Of a stretch of 64,000 nt of DNA, positions 1 through 10,629 are shown one piece after another. The stretch's first letter is position 1, and the number at the start of each line of letters is the position of its first letter. Location of the stretch: NCBI GenBank assembly GCA_024195265.1, contig JAJLRJ010000008.1, positions 4,648,001 through 4,712,000 of the forward strand, in the 5' to 3' direction. The notes under the pieces were generated by a model. That model worked only from the letters and a program-made list of their open reading frames with translations, was not told where the DNA came from and did no database searches. Position numbers and translations under genes: made by a program. The DNA is from Dendrophyllia cribrosa. Lineage: Eukaryota > Cnidaria > Anthozoa > Scleractinia > Dendrophylliidae.

Positions 1-192
1 CAAACCACCGACCAAGCCCTGGCCTTGTATAACCAGATGCACCAAACACAACCAGATAAACAAATCAAGGACTACAAAGAGCCTGTCTTCTCGGACCTCT
101 ACAAGCCCAGCCCACAACAACAGACTGGTGAACTTGCGTTCATTGGAGGCACCCTGCTTGCGGGTGGGTATGCGGCTTATCGCTTTCTGTAA
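1..192 (+). CDS. Polinton small membrane protein, C-terminal part (start outside window)
   Basis: Frame 1 is open from the first base to a TAA at 190-192, about 63 codons; the start lies to the left of the window. The visible part is polar and rich in Gln, Lys and Pro, then ends in one hydrophobic Gly/Ala/Leu segment of about 17 residues close to the C-terminus. This looks like a tail-anchored membrane protein. The inverted copy at 52006-52440 shows the whole gene with a start codon and a TATA-like motif. The integrase start follows 29 bp after the stop. I do not recognise the family. From the Polinton context a virion or membrane accessory role is possible, but that is inference. Confidence 0.6.
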   Translation, partial: QTTDQALALYNQMHQTQPDKQIKDYKEPVFSDLYKPSPQQQTGELAFIGGTLLAGGYAAYRFL

Positions 193-197
193 ACAAA

Positions 198-207
198 CAT
201 ATATACC
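198..207 (+). promoter_or_regulatory. TATATACC promoter-like motif of the Polinton integrase
   Basis: CATATATACC lies 14 bp before the integrase ATG. Related motifs precede nearly every gene of the Polinton. In the inverted copy the same motif is closer to the ATG because 11 bp are missing between them. Confidence 0.45.
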
Positions 208-221
208 ACGCGCACCTCTCT

Positions 222-1211
222 ATGGAGGCCAAACTCTCAAAGATCTATTATAGCCCGAAAGGATACTGGAAAGGTCTTGCCGCTGTCAAAAAGCTAGCTG
301 CGGCGGCCAAGGTCTCTGATGATGTCGCAAAGAAATGGCTGGTCAAACAAGCCCTTTGGCAAGTTTACCTCCCAGCGCCACGCCGTGTCCCTCGGCCCAA
401 GTTTGATGTATCTAGGCCCAATGCAGTGCATCAAGCAGATCTTCTCTTCCTGCCCCACGATAAACTTCCTCGTGGGAGAAAGGTGTACAAATACGCATTA
501 ACCCTTGTTGATGTGGCTAGCCGTTTCAAAGCTGCAGAGCCTCTGACTTCGAAAGAGTCTGAAGAGGTGGCTAAAGCATTTGCGCGGATTTACAGACGAG
601 GGCCTTTGAAATGGCCTCAGCTCTTGCAAGTTGACCCTGGGAAAGAGTTTATGGGGGCTGTGACAAAGACCATGGAAAACAACAAAACGGCCATTCGTCG
701 CGGGCGGGTTGACATCCACAGAGACCAAGCAATTGTGGAGAGATTCAATCGCACCCTGGCTGAAAGACTGTTTGGTTATCAGTATGCTGTTGAAATGAAT
801 ATGCCCTCTAGTCGTTCGACTGCTTGGGTTAAAAGGCTGCCAGAGGTTGTCTCGGCCATGAACAATGAAGTTACAAGACTCACTGGCAAGAAGCCCGCTC
901 AAGCAATCAAAGAGAAAGCAATATCCTCCAAGCCCGCGACTCCATATGCTAGGCCTGTTGGGGTGAATGAGAAGAAGCTCCCTCCCCGGGTGAGTGTGAG
1001 ATATCTTTATTATCCCGGTGAGCTAGAAGGGGGTGGGAGGGGTGCGACTGATCCGATCTGGTCTTTGAAGGTCTACAACATTGAGAAGGTTGTCACCAAG
1101 CCAGATGCGCCTGTCGTATATTATCTCTACGACGGCCCCAAGAGAGGGTTTGTTCGTGAGGAGTTGATGGTGGTGCCCCCGGGCACTCAGTTGCCCCCAG
1201 CTGGGTTGTGA
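222..1211 (+). CDS. Polinton retroviral-type integrase (rve fold, DDE)
   Basis: This is a complete 329-residue integrase that would insert the linear element DNA into host chromosomes, making a short target duplication. The catalytic triad is visible: Asp73 (HQADLL), Asp138 (QVDPGKEF) and Glu173 (IVERFNRTL), with 34 residues between the last two, as expected for a retroviral/Polinton D,D,~35E core. The N-terminal 60 residues (GYWKGL near 14-19, KKWL near 37-40) resemble the helical N-terminal part of Polinton integrases. No HHCC zinc finger is visible. A basic, Pro-rich C-terminal part follows. It overlaps the 3' end of the convergent polymerase gene by 25 bp. The ATG at 222 follows a TATATACC motif and is the first in frame after the upstream gene. 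The inverted copy (51015-51987) is frame-broken. Confidence 0.92.
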   Translation: MEAKLSKIYYSPKGYWKGLAAVKKLAAAAKVSDDVAKKWLVKQALWQVYLPAPRRVPRPKFDVSRPNAVHQADLLFLPHDKLPRGRKVYKYALTLVDVASRFKAAEPLTSKESEEVAKAFARIYRRGPLKWPQLLQVDPGKEFMGAVTKTMENNKTAIRRGRVDIHRDQAIVERFNRTLAERLFGYQYAVEMNMPSSRSTAWVKRLPEVVSAMNNEVTRLTGKKPAQAIKEKAISSKPATPYARPVGVNEKKLPPRVSVRYLYYPGELEGGGRGATDPIWSLKVYNIEKVVTKPDAPVVYYLYDGPKRGFVREELMVVPPGTQLPPAGL

Positions 1212-4200
1212 AACTCGATTGGTTCTGTGTGGATGCCGTCTGGCAGCACCCAACGCTTGTCGTAATAAGCGGAAAGGCCCAGCTTGTGCTGCTGGTATGT
1301 GAACATGGCCCCTTTGTGCATTCGAAAGCCTCTGTTGGTGGCCATGTCCCTGCACCCCTGCAAGGCTCTTTCGTACCTTTCCCAGCGAAGCTCGTTCTGC
1401 TTCTTGTTGACGCCCTTGGAGGACATCTTGGCCTCGCCGCTAGCCTCGTTTTCTACGTAATAACACTTGCTGCACAGGGCGATAGCCCGTGTGCCTTCCT
1501 TCTCAAGCTTAAACAAGCCCGGCTCTCTGCCGCTCCACTTGTCCCAAGCCAACCAATTCTTCTTCTCCGCCTCGAACTGGTCACGAAGTTCCGGGCGCAC
1601 GGCCTCTTCCAGAGTGTCGTGAGCAAGAGCGAAGTACATGCTGTCCGTGTCCATCTGGATGAGCTCGAAGTCGCGCCTGTCGATGAAGTAATCTAGGAAG
1701 TCGTAATAGAACTCCAGCATGCGAAGCTTGGCAAGTTGGTACACAACGATGCCAACTTGAAAAGGGCGGTCGATTGTGACCTTTGGCTTGCGCAGCTCGA
1801 TCTTGTAAGCATCTCCGATCTCTTCAAGATCCTCGAACAAGGGTGAGCGGAGGTTCTTGTCGACCTCGTCCTCGTCCATTGTGTACATCGTTCTTAACTG
1901 GCGCTCCACAGCTTCGATGAACTTGCCGTAAGCGGCGTTGCCAAGAAGCTTGAACACTTCAGCAAGCAGTGCCTTCTCCCTGTCAGCGTCGCCATTCCTT
2001 CGGTTGTCGGCGACCTCGCGAACGAACCAGTCGAAGAGCTTTTGGGGTATGTAATCGATCGTGCGGTAGACTGCCGTGATCTTGAGCCCGATGTTGAGAT
2101 ACCACTTCAAGAGGGGTGCATAGATCAGCATCTTTTTTGCTGACAACACACCCAGAAGCTTTTTCTGGTCGGGAAAGCGGGTTCGGCCACTTTCTTGGAG
2201 GTAATCGTGCATATGCTGTGGGACAAATTCGTCAGGCACTGGTTGATTGATGAAGAGCGGGGGAAACTCTTCGAACTTCTCCCACAACTCTCGGGGGACT
2301 TCGATGTCCACTTCCGCAAACCCGAACCACCTGCCTGCATGCAGATTCGTTTTGAGAGATCTTGCCGCCAGCACCGGGAAATTGTAATTCACAACCTTCT
2401 CTTTACCACAGGGCATCTCCTGCAGCATCGTGCTTGGGTAAAGGGAGTTAGCGTCGAACCCAACAATCCGTTTCGTGAGGGGGGCTAAGTCGTATTTGTG
2501 AGAACGGATGCTGGTTTCGCCACGCACGTGTTTGCGGGTGAAGACCAGGCTTGGCCCGCCAACCACAGCCCCCTTCAGCATGGCGTAAGCTTCTGGGCCG
2601 GGGGCATATAGTTCTGGAGCATTGCGTCCTCCTCTCAATGAGCCTCGCAAGACGTATTGCATTGATACCCCTGGCAAGGAGACCGCCTCTTTGAAGATGT
2701 CCACCCCGAGGCCCGTGTAAAAGGCCTTTATCGTTTGGAGAGCTTCGAGGAAGGGAGACACGTCTAGATCGTTGTAATACTCCAGCCAGTCTCCGAATGT
2801 CTTCATGTCTTTCTCGTGGAAGATGCGATTGCATTCCTCGTGCTCCTTGCGAGAAAGAACGAAGGCTTTTTTGAGTTGTGAGTATCAGCACTCGTATGGA
2901 GGAAGCCCCGGGTAATCCAGCTTGTCAGCGCTGTCAAACCACTCGTATGGGAGCCAGGACTTGGTCTGTGTCGCTCCATACGTCTTGACCCACTTGTCGT
3001 ACGTGATGCCTGGGGCCAAATAATTCATGATGTCCAAGAACTTGTATCTGGGAGTGTTGATGAACATGATGCGACCCTCTTTCTCCGCGGCGAAGACCCC
3101 GTTCTCTTGAGCGAAATGAGAAACAAAGTACTTGCGGATAAGCTTGAGGTCGTAATGGCCTGAGTTGAAGCCGACCACAGGAACTTGGTTGCACCATTTG
3201 TCGATGAGCTTGAGTTGCTTCTCCTGAAGATTCTCAAGGTCTGGAGGCATGTATTTTGCAGCCACATCCTCTCGGATGGCTGCGCCCCGCCACTCCAGAG
3301 AGGCATAAAACAGCCCGATAAGCTCGTCAGGATCTTTGGACCAAATGTACTCAGGCTCAGGGTTCAACGTGTCGGCAATAGAGACTGAGATGGGAACATG
3401 CTCGCTTTCATAAGATAGATCGCGTGTCGGACGAGCTGCCTTGGTCTTGTCCTGGTACGCTTCAAAGTCGTAGACGATCGCGTGGGGATATGTTTTGTTT
3501 ATTTTCTGTGGGCAACGATCATTCCGCCAGGGGGAAGGCTTTTCGTGTTCCCACCTTTCCACCAAGGTGTACCCAGCGTCTCGAAGCAACTGAGTTCGTT
3601 GCAGAGTCTTTTGGTAAGCAATCGTCCTTGTGATTGCGTTGCCTTTGCGGTCAACATGTACACATTCGAACCTCTGCTCAAAGTCGGGGTAACATTCCTC
3701 GCAACCGTGCCAGTGACAGCCGTGGAACTGGAAAACTGTTTTGCTTTCTGGGTGATAGCCGTCGACTGGAGCCCCACAGATATAGCTCTCACCACCATGG
3801 CCGCATCTGTGATGGTGGATGTGAATGCCACGCTGCTTCGCCTCCCACTCCAGCCAGCACACACCCTTGACACCGAAACCACCTTCTGGGTAAAAGGCTT
3901 TCTCAAAAGCTGACTCCGGAGGGAGGACACGTTTCCCGGGGCAGACGATTTTGGTTTGGCCACGAGTACACGTCTTGGAGTGGCGCTTCAAGCTATCAGC
4001 CCGTGTGAACCTCCCACCGCACTCGCCACAAGTGTAATTGTTTGTGACTTTATTGATATTGGTGATCAAGAAGGAGTGGCCCATATGAATGCTGACAGTC
4101 ATGGTGGGGGCGCCCACCTTGTCGTAATTCGCGGGGGTGTGATATAAAATGAAGTCACCATTGGGGAGAACAAGATATGCGGCAATTCCTTGCTTGAAAT

Positions 4201-4972
4201 GACTTTCGATTTTGGAGAAGTGCCGCAAATTCAGCTGGCCTCGAAGCCCCGGATAAACTGCGAAGAAGCTTTCCGCGAGTTCTCTGGTTCTGCGAGTGTT
4301 GTAATCTCTACGAGCGCCCCAATGAACAGCCAAGCAACGAAAGAGACAAAGATTGTCGTTGAAATTGTCAAGGGCAATGACTTCTCTTTTGTTGCGAATC
4401 CAATCAGGAAGACGTCCGAGGCCTATTTGCAAGGGTTGTCGATCCAAAATGACTTTGGCCTCGAGCAGGACGGTGCGTTCATAAACCCATTTTGTGTCAG
4501 CCCTTTTGAGTCTTGCGTTTTGAAGACGAAGCTCTTCCTGAGATTGCAACCACTGTCGTGTCTCGGAGAGAGTGGCTAGCCAAGGCCCGGTTCGATTGTT
4601 TTGATAAAAACTTCTCAACTCCTCTGTTTCAGTGTTTCGCAGCTCGACTGAGAAGATTAACTTGATTGCGTGCCGTGTGTGAACATTTTGCTTGATTTTG
4701 TTCAAAATTCTGGCGACAAGAGAGTTTTCGAGTCCGTTTACAAACCGGAACTGGAGTGTTCGTCTGCCGTGTTCAACTCCTCGGTCAACCCGATTATAGA
4801 TTTGAACAAGTTGTTCGAAATCTAGATCCGGGAGGTTGTTTTGAGGTTCACCCTCAGCATTATTGTCCTCGGCAGGCTCGATTCGCTCGAGATTTCGTGC
4901 CAGTTCGTCCAGCCAGGCAATCAGCTCGCGTTGATCGGCATCACGTCGTCTTCGTTGCCGTGGTTGTGCCAT
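1187..4972 (-). pseudogene. Protein-primed family B DNA polymerase of the Polinton, one in-frame TGA
   Basis: The gene replicates the Polinton. The frame is open over about 1261 codons from ATG 4972 to the stop at 1187-1189, except for one TGA at 2885-2887 (codon 696). The other copy has TGG (Trp) at that point. Visible domains: an OTU-like Cys protease patch (DNLCLFR, Cys209; His near 299); one C2H2 zinc finger (YTCGECGGRF, 313-335); a PD-(D/E)XK-like nuclease patch (VDGY about 403, then FHGCHWHGC 416-424); exonuclease motifs DFE (502-504), FNSGHYD (602-608) and YEWFD (676-680); then, after the TGA, polymerase motif A (DANSLYP), motif B (GNAAYGK) and motif C (MDTDSMY). The ATG at 4972 sits at the inner edge of the TIR and matches the start of the other copy. 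The TGA separates exonuclease from polymerase, so without readthrough this copy is inactive. The two open halves (2885-4972 and 1187-2806) belong to one gene. Confidence 0.9.
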
Positions 4973-4990
4973 TGCGATATACAAGAGGTG
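4973..4990 (-). promoter_or_regulatory. TIR-borne promoter-like motif for polymerase B
   Basis: Read on the minus strand, CACCTCTTGTATATCGCA leads directly into the polymerase ATG at 4972. The same sequence in the far TIR (near 63350-63368) leads into the gene that starts at 63348, so one TIR sequence appears to serve both outermost genes. Confidence 0.45.
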
Positions 4991-5219
4991 TATAATTTCT
5001 CCAATTGGTTATGCCTCGCTTGCCGTTGCGGGAGAGGCCGGGAAAAACGCATTTGACCCCCTCTTACGGGGTTTGAGGGAGGGGTATCCAGAGTAGTTGG
5101 TAGAGTGGCGCGTCAAATACGGTTTTTTAAACCCCCCTAAATAAGCGGGCCGAACGCGTGAGGCCCGCTTATTTAGGGGGTTTAAAAAACCGTATTTGAC
5201 CGCCACTCTACCAACTACT
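4974..5219. repeat. Polinton terminal inverted repeat (left contig copy)
   Basis: About 246 bp shared, in matching orientation, with both ends of the right-hand Polinton (47062-47305 and 63352-63592). The inner half carries GATATACAAGAGGTG beside the polymerase start codon. The outer half is the palindrome at 5092-5219. The element ends in CCAACTACT at 5219, followed by the target duplication ACCTG (5220-5224). Confidence 0.9.
5092..5219. repeat. 128-bp near-perfect palindrome at the Polinton terminus
   Basis: It starts AGTAGTTGGTAGAGTGG and ends CCACTCTACCAACTACT. The two arms of about 60 bp differ only near GCGCG versus GCGG and in the loop, which is centred on ACGCGT. The same palindrome forms the last 126 bp of both ends of the right Polinton. 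It could fold into a terminal hairpin. Confidence 0.88.
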
Positions 5220-5574
5220 ACCTGGAATGGAAGATATCCTGTAACAGCGAATAGAATAAATAGATAATAGTAGATTTCTTTTGGAAGGTTTCCGCTACTA
5301 CCAACTGACTTCCAACCTCAACGGCGTCTGTGTAAAATGATCTGCTTGAGGGTCGCCGCCGTTTGATAATATGGTTTGCTTGCAGTGCATGCCGGAAAAA
5401 TGGTAATATCCTCCTTTACTGAAGAACTAGGAAAAAATTATGTTCAGCTTTTATTTTTTGGCCATCATTTTAAACTGGGACCGCAATGGAAAATTTCTTA
5501 AAGTGTTATAAATGGACTCTCACGAAATTGTGTTAATATTTTCTCATATTTGTTCTTATACCGAGGTTGGTCGT
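5220..5574. other. Non-coding flank of the Polinton insertion
   Basis: No gene seen. It begins with ACCTG, the target-site duplication of the Polinton. The sequence is repeated in reverse at 46708-47061, which shows that both Polinton copies occupy the same site. Confidence 0.6.
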
Positions 5575-5784
5575 AGACTACGAGCAGTCTCTTATTTTTC
5601 TTAAGTTAGTCGAGCGAGCGCGCGCGCAAGCTGCATAGCCGCGAGTCGCGAGGAAAGAGAGCGTCAGTCCGAGATCTTGTTTTAATTTTTCCTCGGGCTG
5701 ACACCTTCGTTCCTCGCGGCTTGGCCGCTCGCGCGCTCGCTCGCTCGACTAATTAAATATAAAAAAAGAGGCTACTCGCAGTCT
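5575..5784. mobile_element. Palindromic MITE with GC-rich arms
   Basis: The 210-bp element has ends AGACTACGAGCAGTCTC and GAGGCTACTCGCAGTCT, which are imperfect inverted repeats. The arms run on through (AG)CGAGCG-rich stretches around a short centre. Non-coding foldback MITE; the same copy is at 46498-46707. Confidence 0.75.
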
Positions 5785-6556
5785 AAGTTGGCCGGTACCG
5801 TGTAAGCGTTAAGGGACCGTTAAGCGTTAAGATACGCCAAGACCCTGAAAAAGGCGGCACAGATCGACTCTGAGGATCCTCAGCGTACCCTACATAGAAT
5901 ACAATCTGGTACTATTAATGGTTGATTCGAAGAGCAAAAAAAAAAAAAAAGGAATTTGTGTGATAAAAGAGGGTTGGATCATTATTTTCCAACCACATGA
6001 TTTTAGTCAAAATTTCGCTTGAAATAAAAATACCTTCAATTCATCAATAAAGATAACATAGAATGCCTGTTAAAAACTGACTGTACTGCGTAGAGTATGT
6101 GTAGTCTCTCGTTTCTCTCCGATGTCTTTCAACGCGTCTTTACACGACAAACTAAGTTGGCAGACTTCAGTTGTTAAGGCTCAAGTTTTTTCAGGTTGCC
6201 AACAAGATTTGCTAACTTTAGTTTGCCGTGTACGTGAGAAGGGGCCTTCAAATATAATCAAAGCGTCGCACCTCGCGGTAGGCAGTGTCATGGGCATTCG
6301 CCTGTTTGCTCGCTGAGCTTTGCTTGAACTAAGCGACACGTTTCTTGTCCAACTTACCTCACAACGTATCACAGGTTCTTTTTTAGAACGACCAAATATC
6401 ATTTTACATTTTTTTAAAAGTAGATGCAAACATTCCACATTCACTCTTGCAACTCGTTCACCGTTACCCCTTTGGTAGCAGGCGCCAGAAATAGCTGAAT
6501 AGAGAAGAATATGTGTGGACTGCGTAGAACTCAGATGAAGTGAAATGAAATTATGA
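5785..6556. other. Non-coding, mostly unassigned
   Basis: No gene supported. It has an A-run near 5938 and an imperfect inverted repeat at about 6131-6232 (arms around ACACGACAAACT and AGTTTGCCGTGT), probably an old MITE. Short frames here are mirrored in the right contig at the same level as non-coding DNA and show no family. Confidence 0.4.
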
Positions 6557-6795
6557 AAAAAAAAAAAATCACTTTATTTAAGTGTCAAAGGTATTTAGCA
6601 CGCGAGTACTAATTGGGGAAACTTTCCAGATCTAATTGGAAATTGGAAGTGTTGGTTTTGAGGAGAGGAGAAAACCGGAATACCCGTAGAAAAACCTCTT
6701 GAAGCAAGGAGAGAACCAACAACAAAATCAACCGACATTGGTAGGAGGAGAGTGCTCTCACCACTACAACACCCCTGCTCTTTGCTCTCATAAAA
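6557..6795 (-). mobile_element. tRNA-derived SINE
   Basis: On the minus strand the head (GTAGTGGTGAGAGCACTC) resembles the 5' half and A box of a tRNA. An unrelated body follows and ends in an AATAAAGTG/T-rich tail. The B box region is degenerate, so this is not a functional tRNA gene. The same copy is at 45487-45725. Confidence 0.6.
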
Positions 6796-6880
6796 TATAA
6801 TCTCTTTTATGAATGCTGAAAACTAGGGAGAAACCCCTTTAAGCCCTTTCCCTGCTCAGCACTAAAAAATATTACATTTC

Positions 6881-7113
6881 TTAAAGGGGCAGTATCACGA
6901 GGTCGAAACTTGAAAACGTCGGCCCACTTTTCAAGTTTGATTCCGCAAATTCAAAAAGGCCGTCGAGAAGTGGAGGTATTTGTTGAATCAAAAAATCCGT
7001 TTTAATAGCCGGAAGAAAGAAAAAAATCACTTTTAACAGTGATATGTCCAAAATTCCGGTGCAAGAATAGTGAACAGTGCCGCGTGTGGAACCTCGTGAT
7101 ACTGCCCCTTTAA
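6881..7113. mobile_element. TTAA-flanked MITE (piggyBac-like ends)
   Basis: It is 233 bp from TTAA to TTAA. The inverted ends are AAGGGGCAGTATCACGAGG and CCTCGTGATACTGCCCCTT, both abutting TTAA. No coding capacity. The same insertion is at 45168-45400 in the right contig. Confidence 0.8.
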
Positions 7114-7637
7114 TTTCAGGATTTTGGATCAGTGAGTTGTGAAATCAACTTGCTTTGTGTTCTTCTCGAGGAGCAAACTTGGACACAAAATCACGTTTTC
7201 AAAATTTTAACTTACGTACATTACTGCATACCGTAAAGCGCGATTCATTGAATAAAAAAAATACTGGTGAACTACCATTATTCCCCAATATATCTGTCAA
7301 GTTTAAGCGAAATCTGCTTCTAAAGGCCCGAGATATAAAGCTTTTAAAAGTGACACCCCTGCCAAAATTTTGCCTTATGAATCCCCCTCGACCTTAATTA
7401 CAAACCATTGCTGAGAAAAAAATACTGAATTTATTTCCGCACTTCTGAAACAAACCCTTTTTACACCTACTGTGTCGGGGAATTTTGATATCTGCGGTTT
7501 TCAAAAGAAAATTGAAGCGATTTGAAGATGCATACGGTTTTTCACCGTTCCTTTTTGCGTTAGCGCCAATTCCTTTAAAACTAAAGTGAATTTCGAAAAT
7601 CCCCGACATGGTTATGGAGGCCAATGTATGCTTAATA
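7114..7637. other. Non-coding stretch between MITE and TIR element
   Basis: AT-rich with no recognisable gene. Frames of up to 80 codons exist and are present in the inverted copy, but none shows a known motif. Confidence 0.4.
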
Positions 7638-8920
7638 AGGGACGGACCATTAGATTTTTGAGGGGTGGGGGGGGGGGGGGGGGGGGGGGGGTTGGGAAAA
7701 TACCAAAAAAAAATTCGAGCACGGCCTTGAACTGCAAAAAAAATATCGTGCAAAACGAAAAACCCAGAAAAAAAATTCCTGCAAAGCTTTATATTTTTAG
7801 AACAATATTTTATATCCAGGAGCAGATGGTCAGAACACAAATAAATCACACTGACGTTGTAGAATGTTAGCGACTTATGAGCGCTTGGGGAGGATCAAAT
7901 GTTATATCTTTTCATTGGCTTGTTTAGTTTAGCCAATAACAATGGTTTATTTTTGACCCGACGTAAGTTGTGTTTCAATACCCCTTGAGTTACTCGGACG
8001 TCAGCTGTCGGACTCCAGCTACCGACAAATCCATCAAACAAATCCATAAATGCTGTGAGGTAGCGCTCGGCCTCTGCCCTAAGAAGGCTCAAGACATATC
8101 TACGAACAAACTATGTCACAAGAAAAATTAAATCATTGCATTATCCAGACATTGCATTAACTGACAAATTGAACATGGCTGATATTGGAAGTCAGTTTCT
8201 TTCTGCCTCCAATGACAGAGAAAATCGCTTTGGAAAATTCGTTTTCAAAGTCTTCCCATACTGAAAAGAATTGACAGAGAATATTCGAGTGACAGTCGAA
8301 TCTACTTTGAACAAACAACCAAAATGGAGTTACACCCAAGTTTCAGAAAATGTTTCGTGTACTTTTCATGAGAATTAAACTGAACTCAAAGTTGGCCTTG
8401 GAAACTTCTTCTCCGGTCTCAGGAACGCTGGAAATAGCATTTCAGAGAGTTTCATTTCAAAAATTTCCCGGGGGAGCATGCCCCCGGACCCCCCTACAAG
8501 CTCGCGCCTTCGGCGCTCGGCACAGGAGATTCGCCCCACCAACATTATACTTCTGGCGCCGCCCCTGTAATTGTAACATGGTTGGGTGTACTACGATGGG
8601 CTGTGGAAGCGACATCAACAGGGGGCTGGTGTAAAAAAAATTGTAGGGGCAGTTACAACACCGCGGCCAGGCTTCATGCTATCAAGCTGCTGTTACATCG
8701 CATCTGACTTGCTATAGTATTCCTGCCCCTAGTATGGCCTTTCTAGTATTCCTAACACGTATATGCGTCAGGCATTAAAACATATAGACTCGCAAAAAAA
8801 ATATCATGCAAGCAAATCATGGCAAAAAGAAACATCCTGCACAGTCTGGAGCGTAGAAAAAAATATCCTGCACCAAAAAATTGCCCAACCCCCCCCTCAA
8901 AAATCTAATGGTCCGTCCCT
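7638..8920. mobile_element. 1.28-kb non-autonomous TIR element with G/C-run ends
   Basis: The ends AGGGACGGACCATTAGATTT and AAATCTAATGGTCCGTCCCT are exact inverted repeats, each followed inward by TTTTGAGG and a run of G (or C). No transposase frame is visible inside. The same copy is at 43372-44645 and another left end begins at 63612. The target duplication is unclear (flanks AATA and AACA), so the superfamily is not assigned. Confidence 0.75.
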
Positions 8921-10447
8921 AACATGCAACTACAAGTAGTTTCATGGAGCGAAATGGTAGCGCGGGAAGTTCGCGTTATCGGTCATTTTGCGTTAAACGT
9001 ACCGTATCGATTCTACTCTTTATTCTGTGGACAAAATTATAATTTTGTTTGTTTATCAATTTTATAAGCCTTTTATTGATATATAGGTTTGGCACTTTGT
9101 AATAAGTTTGAGCGCTTACGGGGTTTATGTGAGACACGGTCAAACTCTTTGAGTGTTATCTTATTCATCCTCCAAGAAAGGTGAAAGAACTTTGTAATAA
9201 AATAACTGATGGGAATGCACTGAGATAGATTGTAGAATAGGCGGATTAGTGTAAGAACATTTATTAAGAATATTTTTTTATTGTGAATGGTTTGAAACCA
9301 TACTGAGTATCAGTTGTCTGTCGACTGTGATCGTCCGTGTTAGAGTAGTTAGATCATCTTTACGGTGATGGATAGGGTCGTCCGATATATCGGTCAACAC
9401 TCTCTCGACACTCGGTAAGCTTTTTTTGTCATTTAGAGATCGAAAGTTTTCTACAACTAAAGCCTAAGGAAGAAATACGACTATTTGCATTAAGAAGTTT
9501 TTAAATGGGACCTTATAAAAAGGGAAATTTGTAGTATTACCATTCTTATTCCAAAAGACTCGCTAAGATTGGAAAAGGCACAATAATTTGTTTGAACTTC
9601 TAGCTTTTCAAGTTAGTAAGAGCTACTTGCACGAGCAAGCCGAAATTGAAGTTAGAAATAAATAAAACTACCTCTTTAAATTTGTGCAGTTTTGAATATT
9701 TGGACACGTAAATACTTTTCATTGTAAGTTGATTGCATTTTGTTATATGCATCGTATTCTCCTTGTACTCTGTAAATGTAAATGTATTTTTTTAATTTAT
9801 TACGTGTTCTTTATCAAAAAGTTTACTCTATGCGATGTTGTAATTGTTGTGTAAACGCAAAAAAATGTTAAAAAAATCTTCTAATCGTCCTTCATCCAAG
9901 ACATAACCGAGGATAGCTGGAATTTATTACATCGGGGCTGACAAAGAATATTTTTAATGTCATCATAGCCAGGCTTTTTTTTTAAAAAGAGGGGTAAAGC
10001 TAAAACATCAGCTAAGTTTGAATAGTAAAACTGAATGACAACTGCTGTGATGATTTCACAGATTTTATTTCAATTTTAAGTTGACTACCAACCACAGACA
10101 AACAGCTATACATATAGGAAATTCAGCGGTAAACTGTATCTTGATCTGTGTCACATGACCTCGGACCTGAAAGATATATCAACAAATTAAATAATTTTAA
10201 TTTTTTTTAACTCAGGCTCAAAATAACGAAGAGAAAAGTAAACTAAATCTCCCTTTAAAATTTGTTTAGTCAGGGGCATTCTAGGCATGGAAAAAACTAC
10301 TTATAAGGTTCAACGGGATTTTATTGTGATGAAGTTGAAAATATTTCCCTAAAAGTTAGTTTGAATGCTAGTTGATTACTCCGAATCCCATTCCTCAAGT
10401 CAATTTAATGTGTTTGTATGTACGTACCTGAACGGCTATCTTTAAAA
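8921..10447. other. Non-coding, AT-rich
   Basis: I see no gene, RNA gene or repeat boundary that I can support. The whole stretch is repeated in reverse at 41848-43371 with only a few indels. Confidence 0.4.
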
Positions 10448-10603
10448 TAGAGCGTTTTCACTCACGTGACCTTCAGTCCCGTGGGACTCAAATGACAAAG
10501 GCCATGGCAGCCATGTTGGTGTTCCTATCAAAAGAAGTTAATTAAAATTCTTTTGTACGGGAACACCAATATGGCGGCTATGACGTCAAGTGTAAACGCT
10601 CTA
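10448..10603. mobile_element. 156-bp palindromic MITE
   Basis: Ends TAGAGCGTTTTCACTCACGTG and CGTCAAGTGTAAACGCTCTA form imperfect inverted repeats. Internal arms around CCATGTTGGTGTTC and GAACACCAATATGG also pair. The same copy is at 41692-41847. Confidence 0.72.
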
Positions 10604-10629
10604 TAGAGAACGGCGAATCGGAAAATTGG

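Noticed and set aside
1187..4984. Two separate genes of 699 and 539 codons
   Set aside because: They are one polymerase reading frame interrupted only by TGA at 2885-2887. Motif order and the other copy show a single protein.
5092..5219. Flip-flop hairpin ends as in parvoviruses
   Set aside because: All three ends have the same arm and loop orientation; no inverted version is present in the window.
6700..6795. tRNA gene
   Set aside because: Only the 5' half resembles a tRNA; the B box and acceptor pairing are missing. It is the head of a SINE.
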